NCBI GenBank assembly: GCA_030407085.1
Contig: CM059582.1
Location: 158,186,501-158,250,500, forward strand
Direction: 5' to 3'
Length of the DNA stretch: 64,000 nucleotides
Source: Trichopria drosophilae
Taxonomy: Eukaryota; Arthropoda; Insecta; Hymenoptera; Diapriidae
Made by a program: the position numbers and the translations under genes. The notes beneath the pieces were generated by a model that was not told where the DNA came from, made no database searches, and was given only the letters and a program-made list of their open reading frames with translations. The first letter of the stretch is position 1. Every line of letters starts with the position of its first letter. Of the stretch, positions 1 to 12,586 are shown piece after piece.

Positions 1-1750
1 TCCCCTCTAGGATATCGTCTTTCACAGCATGCGCAACGTCCTAAATTCGAATAATTATGTGCTTTCTCGATTTCTCTGTCTACGTTATTTGCCAGCATTA
101 CTCTATTCCTTCTATTCTCACCCTTCTACTAGTCTCAGTATGTCCCTGTTCATTTTCCTGGCGCATTATTAATCCCATCCTTGCTCAGATAACGAGGTGG
201 CCCCTTTAATATACGTGTGCTAATATACAGCGAAACATCCAGCGGCGTAATCCCTCTAACAAAAATACGGCGAAGCGCAAGGTTTTGAACCAAAACACAA
301 GCCCATTCATGTTCTTTACTGGCTGGCTTAATAGCGCTAAGCGGTTATGAATGCCCGCTGAAAATACTTATACGCACATTATTGCGACTTTTAGTGACAA
401 TATGTTTTGCAGCTTTTGAGCGTAACGCCGCTCGACGAACTCCGAAGTTTTATGCGCGTCGTTCAGTAATCCTGCGTGCACAGGCGCTCTTCATATAGCA
501 TCCTCTTGAAATGACTAATTAGTGTTTACTAAAAAAACCTCTTGCTGTTGCTGATGAGAGTGAGCGAGCTAGTAATGTTTCGTATACGACATAGTAGGAA
601 AGCTTAGATTAAGCTTAATTCAAGTTGCGTAATGTACTGCGGCCTGTTCAAACTTTCGCTACGGTCTGGAACGGAACGATTCTTCGAAACTAAATTTTGA
701 TACATGGTACAGCAGTTTTACGGTCAACTGAATTTTACGAGATTGCCCTTAATTTTCAAAATACTCTAACGTTCTCTAATTTATTATGCTGCCTTTATTG
801 CATTTAAATAAAAACGACCTATATCTACTTTTAACAAGTTTATTTGAAATGTACCAGTTGTACCGGCATTGTTAAACATATAAATTAAATTATTTTCAAT
901 CTAACCTTATGATCAATTTTCTTATTTCTATACCCCCCCGAGATCAAGAAAATAGTAATAGCGGATATGCGAGAGGATTTGCTGGCCAATAGTAAATTAC
1001 TTTAAGCAAGAATTTAAATAAGTAATGCATAACGAAATTAAACAAAACCATTGTTAATGTCATCACAAAATTATCTTCATTTTTAAAAAGGTTTTTAACA
1101 TATTAAATTATAGAGATATAAAATTTGTTTGTACATTTTAGAGCTTCATTACTATGTTCTGAGTTTTGTTTCGCATTAGAAAAGTAATTGAAATGATTTC
1201 GGATTTCAATCGAATAGATTATAAAATAGGCCAAGCTTATAAGAGAGCTCTTTTAGCGACTAAAATCACATCAACCTCTAAAAAAATATCATTCCAACAA
1301 TAAACGAAGGACACTATGTATATTCTATCAATAAAAGTTTTATAATAAGTAATACACGTACGCTAAGTCTCGAATTAAAATTCAATACATACAAAATCTC
1401 TGTTAATGTATCAATGGGCAAAGAGCTAAGAACTCACAACCACTTTTGCAGTTTTTTAGAAGCAGTTGGACGAATTCATCGATTGCACCGAAGACAATAA
1501 AGGTACAATAACTACATTTATTTTCAGAACACTAACAACTTAATTATTTCCCTGAGAAAGGGTACAAAATATGCTATGTTCTAGATTTGTTTTGAAAAAC
1601 ATAAAAAATCACGGTACTTGAATTTTTGCAGGCACATTCATATCATACGTTCAGGGAGTTTATAGGAGAAAATACCATCAGCTTTATTCCATACACTGGA
1701 AAAGAATACGGCGTAACATAATCGAGCACGAAATATCAGAAAAATGTGCG
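1..1750. other. AT-rich non-coding DNA
   Basis: I see no gene, repeat boundary or RNA here. Both strands are broken by frequent stops, and the longest ORFs are chance-length. A slightly GC-richer patch at about 400-480 has no recognisable motif. Confidence 0.5.
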
Positions 1751-1937
1751 CCCACTCACGAGTTCGCGAATAATTAAGTTCGATGTGAAACAGATAATCA
1801 CAACTGTAAATTAAAATCGGATCGAAATAGAAGTACTTTGATCCCAATCGCATACAAGCTCTTATTTTGATCTGATGTTAATCTAAAATTAATCAAATCT
1901 TTGACATCGAACTTAAAGATGCAAACTCGTGAGTGAG
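1751..1937. mobile_element. Palindromic element, CCCACTCACGAG ends, 2-bp CG duplication
   Basis: The left end reads CCCACTCACGAGTTCGCG and the reverse complement of the right end reads CTCACTCACGAGTTTGCA. The arms stay similar through TTAAGTTCGATGT, about 45 bp in all. The element is flanked by CG at 1749-1750 and 1938-1939. The 100-bp centre is AT-rich and contains ATCGGATCG and TTTGATC words. There is no ORF, so it must be non-autonomous. I place it in the same structural class as the elements at 4442, 8894, 24606, 38607, 39644, 41069, 51859 and 63508. The class assignment is inference; the inverted repeat is seen directly. Confidence 0.6.
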
Positions 1938-2160
1938 CGGACAATTTCTTACACTTTGATTCACTTAATTGTGTATTTAATATTAATTATTAGCAGATTT
2001 ATATTATATTAAAAGATGTGTTATCTAAAATGTTCCGAACATTTTCTTCCATCTTCTAATCTCTCTCGTTGATAATCGCTAACAAAATTTTCTTAAGTTT
2101 TATATTCCTTCCATTTTTTATTTATTTTAATTTTTGTTATTTGTCTATTAAACTATAATA

Positions 2161-2242
2161 ACAAGCGTGGTTGAGTGGTAAGAGCGTGGAATGTTATACA
2201 GAGTACTGGGGTTCGAGTCCAAATCGGATCAAATATTTTTTT
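2161..2242 (+). other. tRNA-like pol III unit (tRNA pseudogene or SINE head)
   Basis: An A-box-like TGGTTGAGTGG and a B-box GGTTCGAGTCC lie about 41 bases apart, the spacing of a tRNA. The D-arm GTT/AGC can pair around AGTGGTAAG. The anticodon arm does not form a good stem and I cannot assign an anticodon. A run of eight T (about 2235-2242) follows and would act as a pol III terminator. The best reading is a decayed tRNA or tRNA-derived SINE head, with an active pol III transcript possible. Confidence 0.55.
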
Positions 2243-2290
2243 TGTAATATTTATTTTCATTTAATATAATATAAAAATGATTTATTTTTA

Positions 2291-2433
2291 CTCAAAAAGT
2301 CGTCCAATTTTGGTTCTGGATAATCTCAAAACTATGATCACAGTTAGATCACTTCTGGATGTAATCGATTTTGATCAAAAATCTGTACAATTTTGATAAA
2401 ATTTTGCTCAAATTTTGATCAATACTTTTTGTG
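2291..2433. repeat. Short imperfect palindromic repeat
   Basis: The left end CTCAAAAAGT is matched by CTTTTTGTG on the right. The interior repeats the words TTTTGATCAA and AATTTTGATC in both orientations, as in the 2-bp-duplication elements. The flanks (TA and TC) do not give a clean duplication, so membership in that class is only tentative. Confidence 0.3.
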
Positions 2434-2814
2434 TCGGGGAAGAAAGATGGCGAAAAATTCCTTCGGTTACAAAAATAACAAGATACTGATGAAAAAAAAT
2501 CTGCTTCTGCTTGTACGAAAATAAATTGGAAATGGTTTATGCCCTATGTTTGAAATTGGTTATCTTCAGTTTTTAGGTTAACTGACGAAGCATTTGGTTG
2601 ATCGAAACGTCATGAACAACATTTTGAACAATACATTGAACAAATATTTGGACGATTCATATTATTTGGACTAACCCCTGAAATTTCACCAAATTAAAAG
2701 AAAAGAATATAAAATATAAGCTTATTTCAGAAATATTTAGCAATTCTCTATCGGGAAATGTTAAATTACATAAATATTTCGATTATCCATATCAACGCAT
2801 TATTAGAACTATCA

Positions 2815-2902
2815 CACTGGTAGAACAGTATAGTATGGAGGATCTCTCTGACTCATAAATATATCGACTATAGTTCTAATTCTCACAACTATTCTATCAG
2901 TG
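2815..2902. repeat. Short element with CACTGGTAGAA ends
   Basis: CACTGGTAGAACAGTATAG on the left corresponds to CACTGATAGAATAGT on the reverse complement of the right. This is the GGTAGAAA-type end seen at 24606, 39644 and 51859. The flanking dinucleotides CA and CC differ, so the duplication is not confirmed. At 88 bp it would be among the smallest members. Confidence 0.4.
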
Positions 2903-3346
2903 CCTGCATATTGTTAAAATGTGAATATTAATGGCATCTTAAACTAAAATCTTCCCATTGCAATTTTTGTTCAAGTAATTTAATTTTATTGATCATGGCG
3001 TCGAATGTCGCTACGCCGACTTGAATTATTACTTACATTAATTATTGATATCAAAGGATCGATTGAAAGTCCATTTCTTGTATAAATAAAATCCAAATTA
3101 AATTGTTATCTATGTTTCGCTAGTTTTTATTTTTCCACGATATTTGAAATTTCATTTACTTCGCAAAAGTCGATAAACGAAAGTAGGAATTTTAATTTTA
3201 TAGTACACAACTCTTATCGCATAACACCAAATTCTTGTCAATCTCTTACAATGGCGAATAATAATCAGTTTAATAAAGCATGAATCCCAATCCTAAATAT
3301 TTTATTCTTACGGAGCTAGATTATATTTTATTATACCCAAATATAT

Positions 3347-3989
3347 TGTTACGTACGCGGCTGCGCCATCTTCTAATATCTTATGGCACCGCGCACGTAG
3401 ATTATTATATTCTAATGTAATCATAGTTGTTCCGGACAAACAACGATCTCCGTAAACTTCAGCCTTAGATACCGAGATGGGCTGTTGGAGGATTTCCGCT
3501 TACGACACTCGGAACATCACGTGAATATATTTTCGGCGATAAACGCCTAATTAAATATTTAATCGATCTAGTTCGATGCACCGCTATCTTTTGACAGCGA
3601 CGCATCAAACGTATAGACACATCCGGTCTCGAAACACGAGAGCTTTATCAGACTTCTTACGAAAGTCTTATCAGGCTCCCTTCGAGTCCAGCGGCCCATC
3701 ACGAGCTACAGCCACGTACCTTCGGGAAATCTTATAGTTTTCCCGAGGTTACCTGGTCGATGAAATCCATAGGCCAGTCAGTCAAATTCCATCCGTGACA
3801 AGGTCCACTAAAATCTCGGACTAAGACCGCGACTTAAACGGTTCCGCGAAACCTACCACCCTCGATTCGGATATATTTTTATGTACGACCCGCGTAACAT
3901 ACTCTATAAATAAATAGTTCAAACCTAAACTTCAGTGTATTTCATACTTAATTGTTACTACAAGTCCTTTTCAGGACTGGTACGTAACA
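3347..3989 (+). mobile_element. Solo LTR, gypsy-like
   Basis: A 643-bp block starts TGTTACGTAC and ends GTACGTAACA, a perfect 10-bp terminal inverted repeat with canonical TG...CA ends. It is flanked by the 4-bp direct repeat ATAT at 3343-3346 and 3990-3993. It is clearly GC-richer than its surroundings. Near the 3' side it carries a TATA box (TATAAATAAATAG, about 3905) and about 25 bases later an initiator-like TTCAGTG, giving the U3-R order expected of a plus-strand LTR. No primer-binding site, polypurine tract or gag/pol follows, so this is a solo LTR left by LTR-LTR recombination. The 4-bp duplication and TGTTACG end fit Ty3/gypsy; the family name is unknown. Confidence 0.8.
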
Positions 3990-4238
3990 ATATTATCAAA
4001 TTCGATTGTTGCTCAACCATCATGACTGTACATACCACTTTCTGCTAGATATCAGCACCATATCACACGTTTTAAAAATTATACAATTAATCATATCTTT
4101 TCTCTTCCGAGTTCACGACTACTGTATAAACATTTAAGAATTTACCAAATAACATGTGAAGAAAATAATTCAGAGTTAAATAAATAGTATTGTTCGAAAT
4201 ATTCCCTTCTATTCCGTACACTAATTTGGACCGGGCAC

Positions 4239-4241
<3 letters not shown>

Positions 4242-4313
<72 letters not shown>
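4242..4313. repeat. (AT)n microsatellite, about 36 units
   Basis: Uninterrupted AT dinucleotides. The tract is long enough to be length-polymorphic and cruciform-prone. Confidence 0.95.
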
Positions 4314-4318
<5 letters not shown>

Positions 4319-4441
4319 ATATTAGACTTATTATGTTAGTTAATTATAAATTACATTTCGACGTGTCATGAGTCCAATTACGAAGAGAGGTCAGTCTTGC
4401 ATCGACAGTTATAAAAGTCGCATGCTGTTTTGTTTGATCAA

Positions 4442-4812
4442 CCCGGGAAAAAATGGATTATATATAATTATATACAATTTTTGATACAATTAGATCCAAT
4501 TATAAATAATTATATATAATTATATATGGATTTTGGCCGTTTATAATTATATACAAAGCCGTCAATTATATACAATTATATATGCTAATATATAATTATA
4601 TATGTTTATATACGATTATATATAATTATATACGGCCAAAATCCATATATAATTATATATAATAATATGTAATAATATATAATTGGATCTAATTGTATCA
4701 AAAATTGTATGTAATTATATATAATCGTATATAAACATATATAATTATATATTATTATATATAATTGCATCTAAATTTATATATAATTATATATAATCCA
4801 TTTTTTCCCGGG
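4442..4812. mobile_element. AT-word palindromic element with CCCGGGAAAAAATGG ends, copy 1
   Basis: Both ends carry the same inverted sequence: CCCGGGAAAAAATGGATT followed by ATATATAATTATATA, about 33 bp of perfect terminal inverted repeat. The flanks are AA at 4440-4441 and AA at 4813-4814, a 2-bp duplication that is not itself palindromic with the termini. The interior is built almost wholly from ATATATAATTATATA blocks, ACAATTTTTGATACAATTAG and GGATCTAATTG words in alternating orientation. Copy 2 lies at 41069-41306. There is no coding capacity. Confidence 0.8.
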
Positions 4813-4814
4813 AA

Positions 4815-7600
4815 TGTTTCATCAACGACGATCACATTAAAATAAGTCGATGCTGGTTATCAACATTACGATTCATTTCTCGGAAAATACCAGACGACCA
4901 ATTTTTTACCGAATGATAACGGGAGGATTATTTAAGGACCAGGACTTCTGCAATATGTGAAATGAAAACAAATAGAATTCACGTACAATAAAGAAAATAT
5001 GTTAATATAGTAAATTATGACCAAAAAACCCCGACAAATTCGTACATAATTAGCACTTACATTACTGGCACATCTATGCACGTTTTTCTTCTTTTTGTCG
5101 CACTCGTTGTAAATATGGACATTGCACGTCCTTCCAAAATTCGCAAATCTGGTTACTAATGAAATGTACAAAATAAAAGGCGTCTGAGTGTTACATAATT
5201 GATTTAATAGTTGAGAATAAAATAACGCGGGTTTACACAATTCAATTTTCAGTAATCAGGCGTGCCGGATAAACTGCACTAAATAATAATGTGTCTTAAC
5301 ATTGACTGATGAGGACCTGATCAGGCAGCAGTCATGCGCGCCTGGATATTTTGGAAGAGATTGCCTCGTGCTATTTTATGACCAATTCAAGCTTTTAAAG
5401 CATGGGAAGTTAATAAGAAAAAGGGCATAAACTCCCATGATATGAATGCATAAAATTAACGTAATGTAGCGGAGAAGTAATAAAATACGACATGCACAAG
5501 ATATAGTTTATTGTGCCAGAAATATTAAATATAACGAATAGACATTTCCTGTACAATATATATTGTTCAGAAGTTTGAAATCTGACGTCGGATTCGTAAT
5601 TATTGATCTCAAAAACCCACGAGTTGATTACCATTAACAGTTCATTTTACGAAAACCAATCTATGCTCGTGAGCTCTCTTCTCGTAGATCACGTCATGTC
5701 CATTCATTAAAAAATGATGTATGATGAAAAATGATTATCAGTGATTATGAATACTGACAACTAATTACTTCCAACATGGTGACATAGAATACTTTATTCA
5801 TAAGAACACAGAGCAAGTATCAACTAGTCTCCTTCAATCTTCCAACGAACTGTAATCAGCACAGAGACTGGGATCTTGTCAGTAATTGGAATTCGATGAA
5901 ATCAGTACTCCTGCTTGGAATATCAAATATTTGGGTATGCACGGAGACTAGTATTTGCAACATATTACATAGACAATGATTACAGTCAAGTGGCATCCGT
6001 ACGAGGCACGGCGTCAGCTTGCACCTGGGGTCACACGAGTAGAACATTCGCAATACAGACCAGAACCGAGATATCCTACGTAGCTTGCTTGTACGATCTA
6101 AGTACTGCTATGTGTATCTCACTGCCAGCATCGTCGTCAGGGCTGAGAGATTGTTGCAGTCGCATTTAAACATGACTTGATTTAGAGGCTACGTCTGCGA
6201 ACAACCCTCTCTTACCTGCATATACAATGCGTAAATCTTTGCAAAATATCATTCTTGATTATGAGTTAGTAACAAAGGGATAATTGTACATTGAAATATT
6301 GTACCGCTCAACATTTTGTCAGAAATTATTACGAGATGACATATTATCTTTGTTAAGAGTGGTATTCTTCTCCTTGGTATTCAATTGTCAGCGAGCATAT
6401 TCATGTTTGTTTTCAACTGAAATTTGAAATACAGTCTGGTCATCGCTTATATATATTCTGGTCCCTGTGAAAATATCTTTACAAGGATGAATAAAATAGC
6501 TCTAAAAGTAATGAATTATACGAATTCTGATCATTTGTTACTTTACTCACCACCTTCTTTTATCAACGATTGCAGGAGAGAATAATCTTAATACAATTTT
6601 CTGTACGTGACTCTCGTTTGTCCATTGTTGGTTGATGATAAAATGCCAAGAAACCTTCGAAATGATGGTCAATATTTCTTTTCTTCTCAGTAATTTTATA
6701 AGAAGGGGATAAAAACGTGACGAAATGCGAGTTTCTATAGGTCAAATTTTCAACAAAACTAAGATACAGACAGAAATTGGCCAATTTAAGTGATGTATAT
6801 GGTATATAAATCTACTTACAGGAGTTTGAAGAAACAGCTGCTTTCGCTCCGGATGGTATTGAAAGTGAAATATCTACTTTTTATTCTGAGATAAATTTGT
6901 AATTTTCACAAAGCGTACTCTCTGGTGATATAATATGAAAATCATGTTTACTTGAGTAATAAAAGTTATTTTACATTAATTGTATGAGACGTCGTGAAAA
7001 GCTTTTGTAACCAAATATAAACACTATTTCCTTTATTGTACAATACAATTAATGACAATTAAAAACATACAAAAAATAAATATGATAACGAAAACCTACT
7101 CAAAACCTACGATATTAGAGCACATGATGTTTACATGTCTCAATATTATGCAAACTAATTATATGCTATACCGTTTTAGGTTAATTTGTATGAAGAGATT
7201 AGAAATTTCATTTGTGTGAAGACATCAGCAAATTTTTAATCAAGGTCATTTCTATTGTCATTTAACGATAAAACCTGAACATTTGGCATCTTTGCTGGAA
7301 TCGATAATCTGTTCGTTTCACTTTTAAGGTCCTCTATTTCTTTTATTTGAGCATACTAGAGACACTTAAAAAGTGGGTCACTAATAGAGTAATATATAAT
7401 AACTAATAGTATAATTTTTTGCAGTAAAAAATAAAAACCTATTAACTCAATACTCAATTCCAATGTATTTACAATATGCTTTGAAGAAATACGATTATTA
7501 ATTTAGATTAGGCGAAATTTAAAATTGATACCTTTTATATTTACAAAATGATTATTGAATGATGTTTAAAGTCTCTTAAGTTATAAAATATGATAACCAA

Positions 7601-7607
<7 letters not shown>
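4815..7607. other. Non-coding DNA; weak coding-like patch at 5850-6170
   Basis: No repeat boundary is visible. Opposing short ORFs at 5856-6053 (minus) and 5915-6169 (plus) overlap in a GC-richer patch. The minus frame is cysteine-rich, but there is no convincing splice pair and no family that I recognise. A perfect 10-bp palindrome CCTGATCAGG lies near 5316. Confidence 0.35.

Positions 7608-7684
<77 letters not shown>
7608..7684. repeat. (AT)n microsatellite, about 38 units
   Basis: Uninterrupted AT dinucleotides, the second such tract in 3.4 kb. Confidence 0.95.
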
Positions 7685-7686
<2 letters not shown>

Positions 7687-8893
7687 ATGTACATGTGCTG
7701 GAAGTTTGTTGTCAGAAAGTTCGACAGTCGAACCTCAATAAAACGTTTCTTTGAAATATGATCACAATATGAAAAACATTAATATTAATATTGTAAGAAA
7801 TACATAAATATTAGTTAGTTTATTTACTAACTAACTAAAACTAACTACTACATAAATGTGAATTGAAATTCAAACTTCCATTTTTTATAACTGTTAATTT
7901 TGTTATTTAAATTCAGGGGTGGCTACTGGCACAAAATAAGCTGTATAAAATAGTCGGTTCCAAACTCTATTTTTACTGGGAAAGGCAGCATAACTAAAAT
8001 CGAAAAATAATTTTAGGATTAGGAGGCGTAAAATGTCCATTTTTATACCATCTGCATAGAAAAATATTGTCCGTTAAAACTCTATTACCTGGTACGGAAA
8101 GTACAAAGAATTTTTTAAAACCCATCTGTAATTATTTAGCTAATTATATTCCACATACTAAACATATCTGATTTTCAATTTTCATATCTTATATCGGTGG
8201 AACACTAAGAAAAAAATATACACAATATTGATTCGATTTCATTCGCTTTCTGATAAGGTACAGGTTACCACAATGTCACAGATTATTATAATGCGTATAG
8301 TAAAAGTGGATTTTATTATATTTTTAAAATAAAAAAAAAATTAAATTAAAAAAAAAAAATATATATATATTACATAATAATTCCAGTATATTTTATAAAT
8401 TTTCATATTTTGCATCATATTTTAGAGAAAGATATCATTACGATTCACCTATTCATGAACCTCTGGTCTTTTCCAAACAATTATCACTGAATGAGTAAAG
8501 TTAAAAAATTGCAAAATATCGTATCTTTGAAACAAAGAATGTGAGGAACGTTTCTCAAGAACGAATTCGAAGGTCTTGCTTTTTAAAAAAAATATTCGCA
8601 CTAGTCTGATAAAATTTTTAATCTTCCAGCAAAATATAAAAGTTTGGAGAAAAAAGTTTTGCTGGACAGTTTCAATAGAATATAAAAATCCAATCTTTTA
8701 TAGTATATTTAAATGAAATAGTTGAAATTACCAACTACATAGTCTGAAAAGGCACAGCCATCACTTTCATTTAATTTTACTATCTAAATAGTGACCTTTA
8801 CAAAAGGCCAAGCCTAATATTATTACATGGTAAATCCATCTATTTCGTTATTTCCGCCAAGAATATTATATGTATGAAATCTAAATTAATAAA
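7685..8893. other. AT-rich non-coding DNA
   Basis: No gene is seen. A poly(A)/AT tract occupies about 8328-8370. Confidence 0.5.
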
Positions 8894-8980
8894 CCCAAGT
8901 GCAACTTGCCCTACCTAGCCTGGGCTTGGTTCGTTTGAGTGTCTCACACCACGACGAAGCTTGGGTAATTTTCACTCGGG
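8894..8980. mobile_element. Smallest palindromic element, CCCAAGTGCAACTTGCCC ends
   Basis: The left end is CCCAAGTGCAACTTGCCC and the reverse complement of the right end is CCCGAGTGAAAATTACCC, agreeing at 14 of 18 positions. The flanks are AA at 8892-8893 and AA at 8981-8982. The 50-bp centre contains CCTGGGCTTGG and GAAGCTTGGG words that again pair with the ends. At 87 bp it has no room for coding; it is a minimal non-autonomous element. Confidence 0.6.
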
Positions 8981-8982
8981 AA

Positions 8983-10540
8983 TATATATTTTTATTATAT
9001 TGCAATTGGATTACAACCATTGGCGATTAACTTTCGATTTAAATTTGAGAACCCGCTGATCGTTTTCGTGAACTTAAGGGAATTTTTCCCGACACTGTTT
9101 GTCAAAAGAAGGAACACATTAGAATTTTAATTTCACTCACTTGTTACGAAGTATCTAAATATGGCAAAGTTATACACGTAATCGAAGTTCTCGTTGCAAG
9201 TAATGACAGCTGATCGCAAAAAAATACGAAATATGATGACGATTTTTTTAAAACAATTAATTTCGTCAGACTACACGTGTTCAGCTAATATTCAACTGAT
9301 ATCTAAATAATTTTCAGCAATTTTGTTTGTCACGAATCACATAATATTTCATTAAACTGCAGAAAAGCGCAGTTTCTCACAAGACACCATGTTAAAAACG
9401 GAAAAATAAAGTTACACATAACTTTTCTCGTAAATACCCAAATGTTTTAAAATGTTCAATGTTTATTCTGCTCACCTTTGAAGAAATATAGCAAATTTGA
9501 TCGAATTCTGTTTGTCATTTATATTACCTAGGGAACTCTCTTAAAAAAGAGTAAACGAATACATAATAGTTGTCCACACATTTTGGTATATTAAAAAATT
9601 AATACAAAGTTTCACTGGCGAAACATAACTGTTAGCCGAAAATGTAATATAGCAAAGTCAAGGAGTCATTTGGCAAATCCTGAAATTGTTCATAATATCG
9701 TAGAATGCATTGCTGGTTATGAGAAAAAGTAGTCAGTAATCTGTTTAGTGAGACAGGAGACATCACTCACAGTTAAAGTAACCGGTGGCTTCTGTCCCGT
9801 TACGTGGACGTCAATCATCTCTTCCCCATAATTTCGTATACGCATAAAATGTTTTAAAAAAAGCGTTCAATAATTGTCTTCCCTATTAGGATTTTTTTAA
9901 GCAATTAGGTTTTCAGTATATGCATTAATATTCTATAATTCTATGATATTAACAATCTTTTTGTATTATGTTTATTATTATAATTATTTTTATTTTATAT
10001 TTGTTTTTCTTTAATCGACTCCTTTTTGTTAATTTTTAAAATGTTATGTCCAAATGCAAAGACGGAAGATATCAAATACTACTAAATTGAAAAACAGAAG
10101 AGTAAAATGTTGATTTTTAATGAGAAGGGAGAGATTTGAATATTATTTTCCAACTATTTCGGACAAAAGTCATAGAATGAGCGTAACTTTTGAAGTGCAT
10201 GTAATTTTTTTGATAAAAAATATTTATTTAAAAGAACAATAAAAATCATATAAAACATGATTTCGAATTTCAAACTTATTTTTGTTGCATGCTTTGATAT
10301 GGAATTAATTGGTCATTGCCAGATTGGATCTTTATCCTTAACAGTGACCGCCAATGTTATTAATCCTCTGGACAAGAGATGGCATAATTCATTGATTCTC
10401 TGACATTCTATAGTTACCGACAGTGTTCTTTGGCCGCAACTTAGATATTTCTACAACAGTTTATGTAAGAATGCTGGAAGATTGATAGGTTATGAGAATA
10501 TCTGTACACTCGTTCTACAGCACACGTCACCCCTATCATA
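8983..10540. other. AT-rich non-coding DNA
   Basis: I see no gene, repeat end or RNA. GC content rises gradually towards the island at 10.54 kb. Confidence 0.45.
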
Positions 10541-11107
10541 TTCTTGGCGGAAAAACTTGTTTCCCGAGCTAAGAAAAAGCGACTCACTCGTCGAGCGATG
10601 AAGCGACGTAACATCTCGGTTCGGAAAAGGAAAAGCGGGACGGTAACGTCAAAAACGAGCGACGATGAAACACTTTCATATCGCGCGGAAAACGCGATGA
10701 GTAGTCGGTTCGCTTTCTCGTCTGTATTTCTAGAAAAAGTCTCTTTTTCCTCTAAATAAATCTTCTCCTCTTCTCTCTGTCTCTGTCGTCTTCCTTCATC
10801 TTTCCTCTATTTCATCTCTCTGCCTCACTCGTTTGTCACTTCCGTTCGCGCGACCGGAAGGCGAAAGCGACTGCGGAACTGCGAGGTGCGCAACCGGCAG
10901 TCGGGGTTTTCACGTGACGTCGGATTTTCACGCTTCGTTGAGTGGCGTTTCGAGCCCGCTAAACTTTGCCAACGCGCGTCCCTATCCTTCGTCGTCGTCG
11001 TCGTTGCCGCCGAGATAAGGGAACTCCGAAAACGAAAGCCGCAGGGCCACATTTCGTGTCCTGCTAAACGCGCGCCCCTTACCCCTAAGAAAAAGAGCGG
11101 AAATTAA
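10541..11107 (+). promoter_or_regulatory. CpG-rich island, candidate promoter or first exon
   Basis: About 570 bp stand out sharply by G+C and CpG density. In order they hold a basic-residue-rich open stretch (10544-10759, not recognisable as a protein), a pyrimidine tract (10761-10830), an E-box fused to a CRE-like site (CACGTGACGTCGG at 10911), and a TCG triplet run (about 10989-11010). ORFs lie on both strands, as expected of GC-rich sequence with few stops. The pattern fits an insect promoter/5' UTR or a strong enhancer. No TATA box or splice donor could be tied to a coding exon, so strand and function are guesses. Confidence 0.4.
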
Positions 11108-11407
11108 TTAATTAGGATAAAGTGATTATTATCTTGTACCGTTATCGCCTAACTTAGCTATTTAGTACATTATAAATGGAGCAATTAAGATGTATTCAAC
11201 TGATACAGAGAAGATCAAAACTTTCAGCCAATTGGTCGGAAGCTAACCTATTCTCAACTTATTGGAAATCTTTAAAACGCTAACAACTTTCCAATCGACT
11301 ATTTCATACTCAGTTCAATATACAAGTTCACACTAGGGCGTCTCATTGATTCGAATGTCAGATTATTCTATTTATTGATAGAAAGCTATATTGGCCCGGT
11401 GTATATT
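11108..11407. other. Non-coding DNA beside the CpG-rich island
   Basis: AT-rich sequence in which I see no gene, repeat end or RNA. Confidence 0.4.
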
Positions 11408-11683
11408 CTCCAATAGAAACAGTGCCCCAGTCGCGATACGGCCTCGTTAATCACATTGAAAATTCGATCAGGGTTCTGACTGGAAACCAAAGGGGCTAGT
11501 CCGATCCCTTCAAATTCTGAATCCAACGAGGGTAACCTGCTCAGGTTCCGATCATAGCTCGGCCAGTTTCAAATCTCATCGGGCTGAAATAGGGAAAGTG
11601 TGACAATCCCGGCCGGATCCAGGATACAACCAGGTTAACCCCGCTGAGTTCGGCACAGAGGCCGGTTGAAAATTCTACTTGGG
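11408..11683. repeat. GC-rich palindromic-word repeat, candidate element
   Basis: The right end reads AAAATTCTACTTGGGAC, whose reverse complement resembles the CCCTAGTAGAAAAT end of the 24606/39644 family. The left candidate end is CTCCAATAGAAAC. The interior repeats CCGATC, AACCGG/CCGGTT, GGCCGG and CAGGTT words in both orientations. The flanking dinucleotides (TT and AC) do not match, so the boundaries are uncertain. Confidence 0.35.
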
Positions 11684-12132
11684 ACAAAGTACTTAAAGTT
11701 TTATTTGGGAAAGTTTTACATTCTACTTTCATTGTAGGAAAATTATTTAAACAATATAGTAGAAAATAACCAAGCATCATGATGATGCAATGGCCAATTC
11801 TGAATCTACGTAAATCTTCTTGGACATAGTATTCGGTGAGCCTGTCTCAATGAAGTATTAAATGTTGGAAATATTATGTGTTTTGTCCATTGTCATAAAG
11901 AGCAACAGATTCCGATTTAGTGTACGTATGTACATAGTTCTCCCTTCTCCTACCACAGTTTCTGAATAGATCTAAATATGGTACTTATCGTGGACAAATA
12001 TCTGACCGGAGAGTAGTAAAATCAAAATACAATCTCATTAAATTTCTGAGCGTGAACACTCACTTATTACAATGGAAAAACTCCCTTATCGTAGAGGGAA
12101 ACCTTATATTTTATAGAGTGAAAGTTGAGTGA
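11684..12132. other. Non-coding DNA with a GAGTGA/TCACT word block at its end
   Basis: No gene is seen. From about 12050 the words CACTCACT, GAGTGAA and GTTGAGTG recur; they continue into the following repeat and may belong to it. Confidence 0.35.
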
Positions 12133-12221
12133 CACTAGTGAAATTTTCCACCTCCTATGGTGAGTATTCATGCTAAGTGAATCTTCACTTCATAATTAGT
12201 GAGCTTTCATTTCCGAAGGGG
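12133..12221. repeat. Possible short palindromic element
   Basis: CACTAGTGAAAT on the left pairs loosely with ATTTCCGAAGGGG on the right, with GA on both sides if the end is set at 12221. The interior carries AGTGAG/CTCACT words. This is weak. Confidence 0.25.
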
Positions 12222-12360
12222 GAGATTAACTCTTTCATTATATCGCCTCAATTTTGACTCCATAAAAATTGAATTCTGATTCTAAGGAATTGAGAGCTGA
12301 TGATATTTCGAAAATAATACAATTTACCCTCATAATCATTCCCTGAGCTGCCCCTATCTG

Positions 12361-12450
12361 GACCAGATCCGATCTCTGGGCCCGTCTCGAATCCGATCGA
12401 ATCCGGATCCGGAACCCGGAGATCAGGCAGCCCTGATCTTTTCCACGCCA
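12361..12450. repeat. GATCCGGATC-word repeat
   Basis: Dense overlapping words (GATCCGATC, CGATCGAATCCGGATCCGGAA, AGATC) form a self-complementary patch in AT-rich surroundings. It may be the core of another palindromic element, but I could not place its ends. Confidence 0.3.
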
Positions 12451-12586
12451 AGATCGGATTTGTAATATGTTGTTCGGTGTACGCTTACACGGTAGGTTAG
12501 GTTTGCCCGATCCGTTGCTCATTCGATCATGATTATCTGTATACTTCCGTTTTGATTCAGATTCACAGAGATAAGTAGGAACTCTT

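Noticed and set aside
5300..5335. CTGATGAGGACCTGATCAGG as a hammerhead core
   Set aside because: The required GAAA segment and third stem are absent; the match is to eight bases only.
4242..7684. Two long (AT)n tracts as replication origin or matrix-attachment signals
   Set aside because: Simple dinucleotide repeats are common in AT-rich insect DNA, and nothing else supports such a role.
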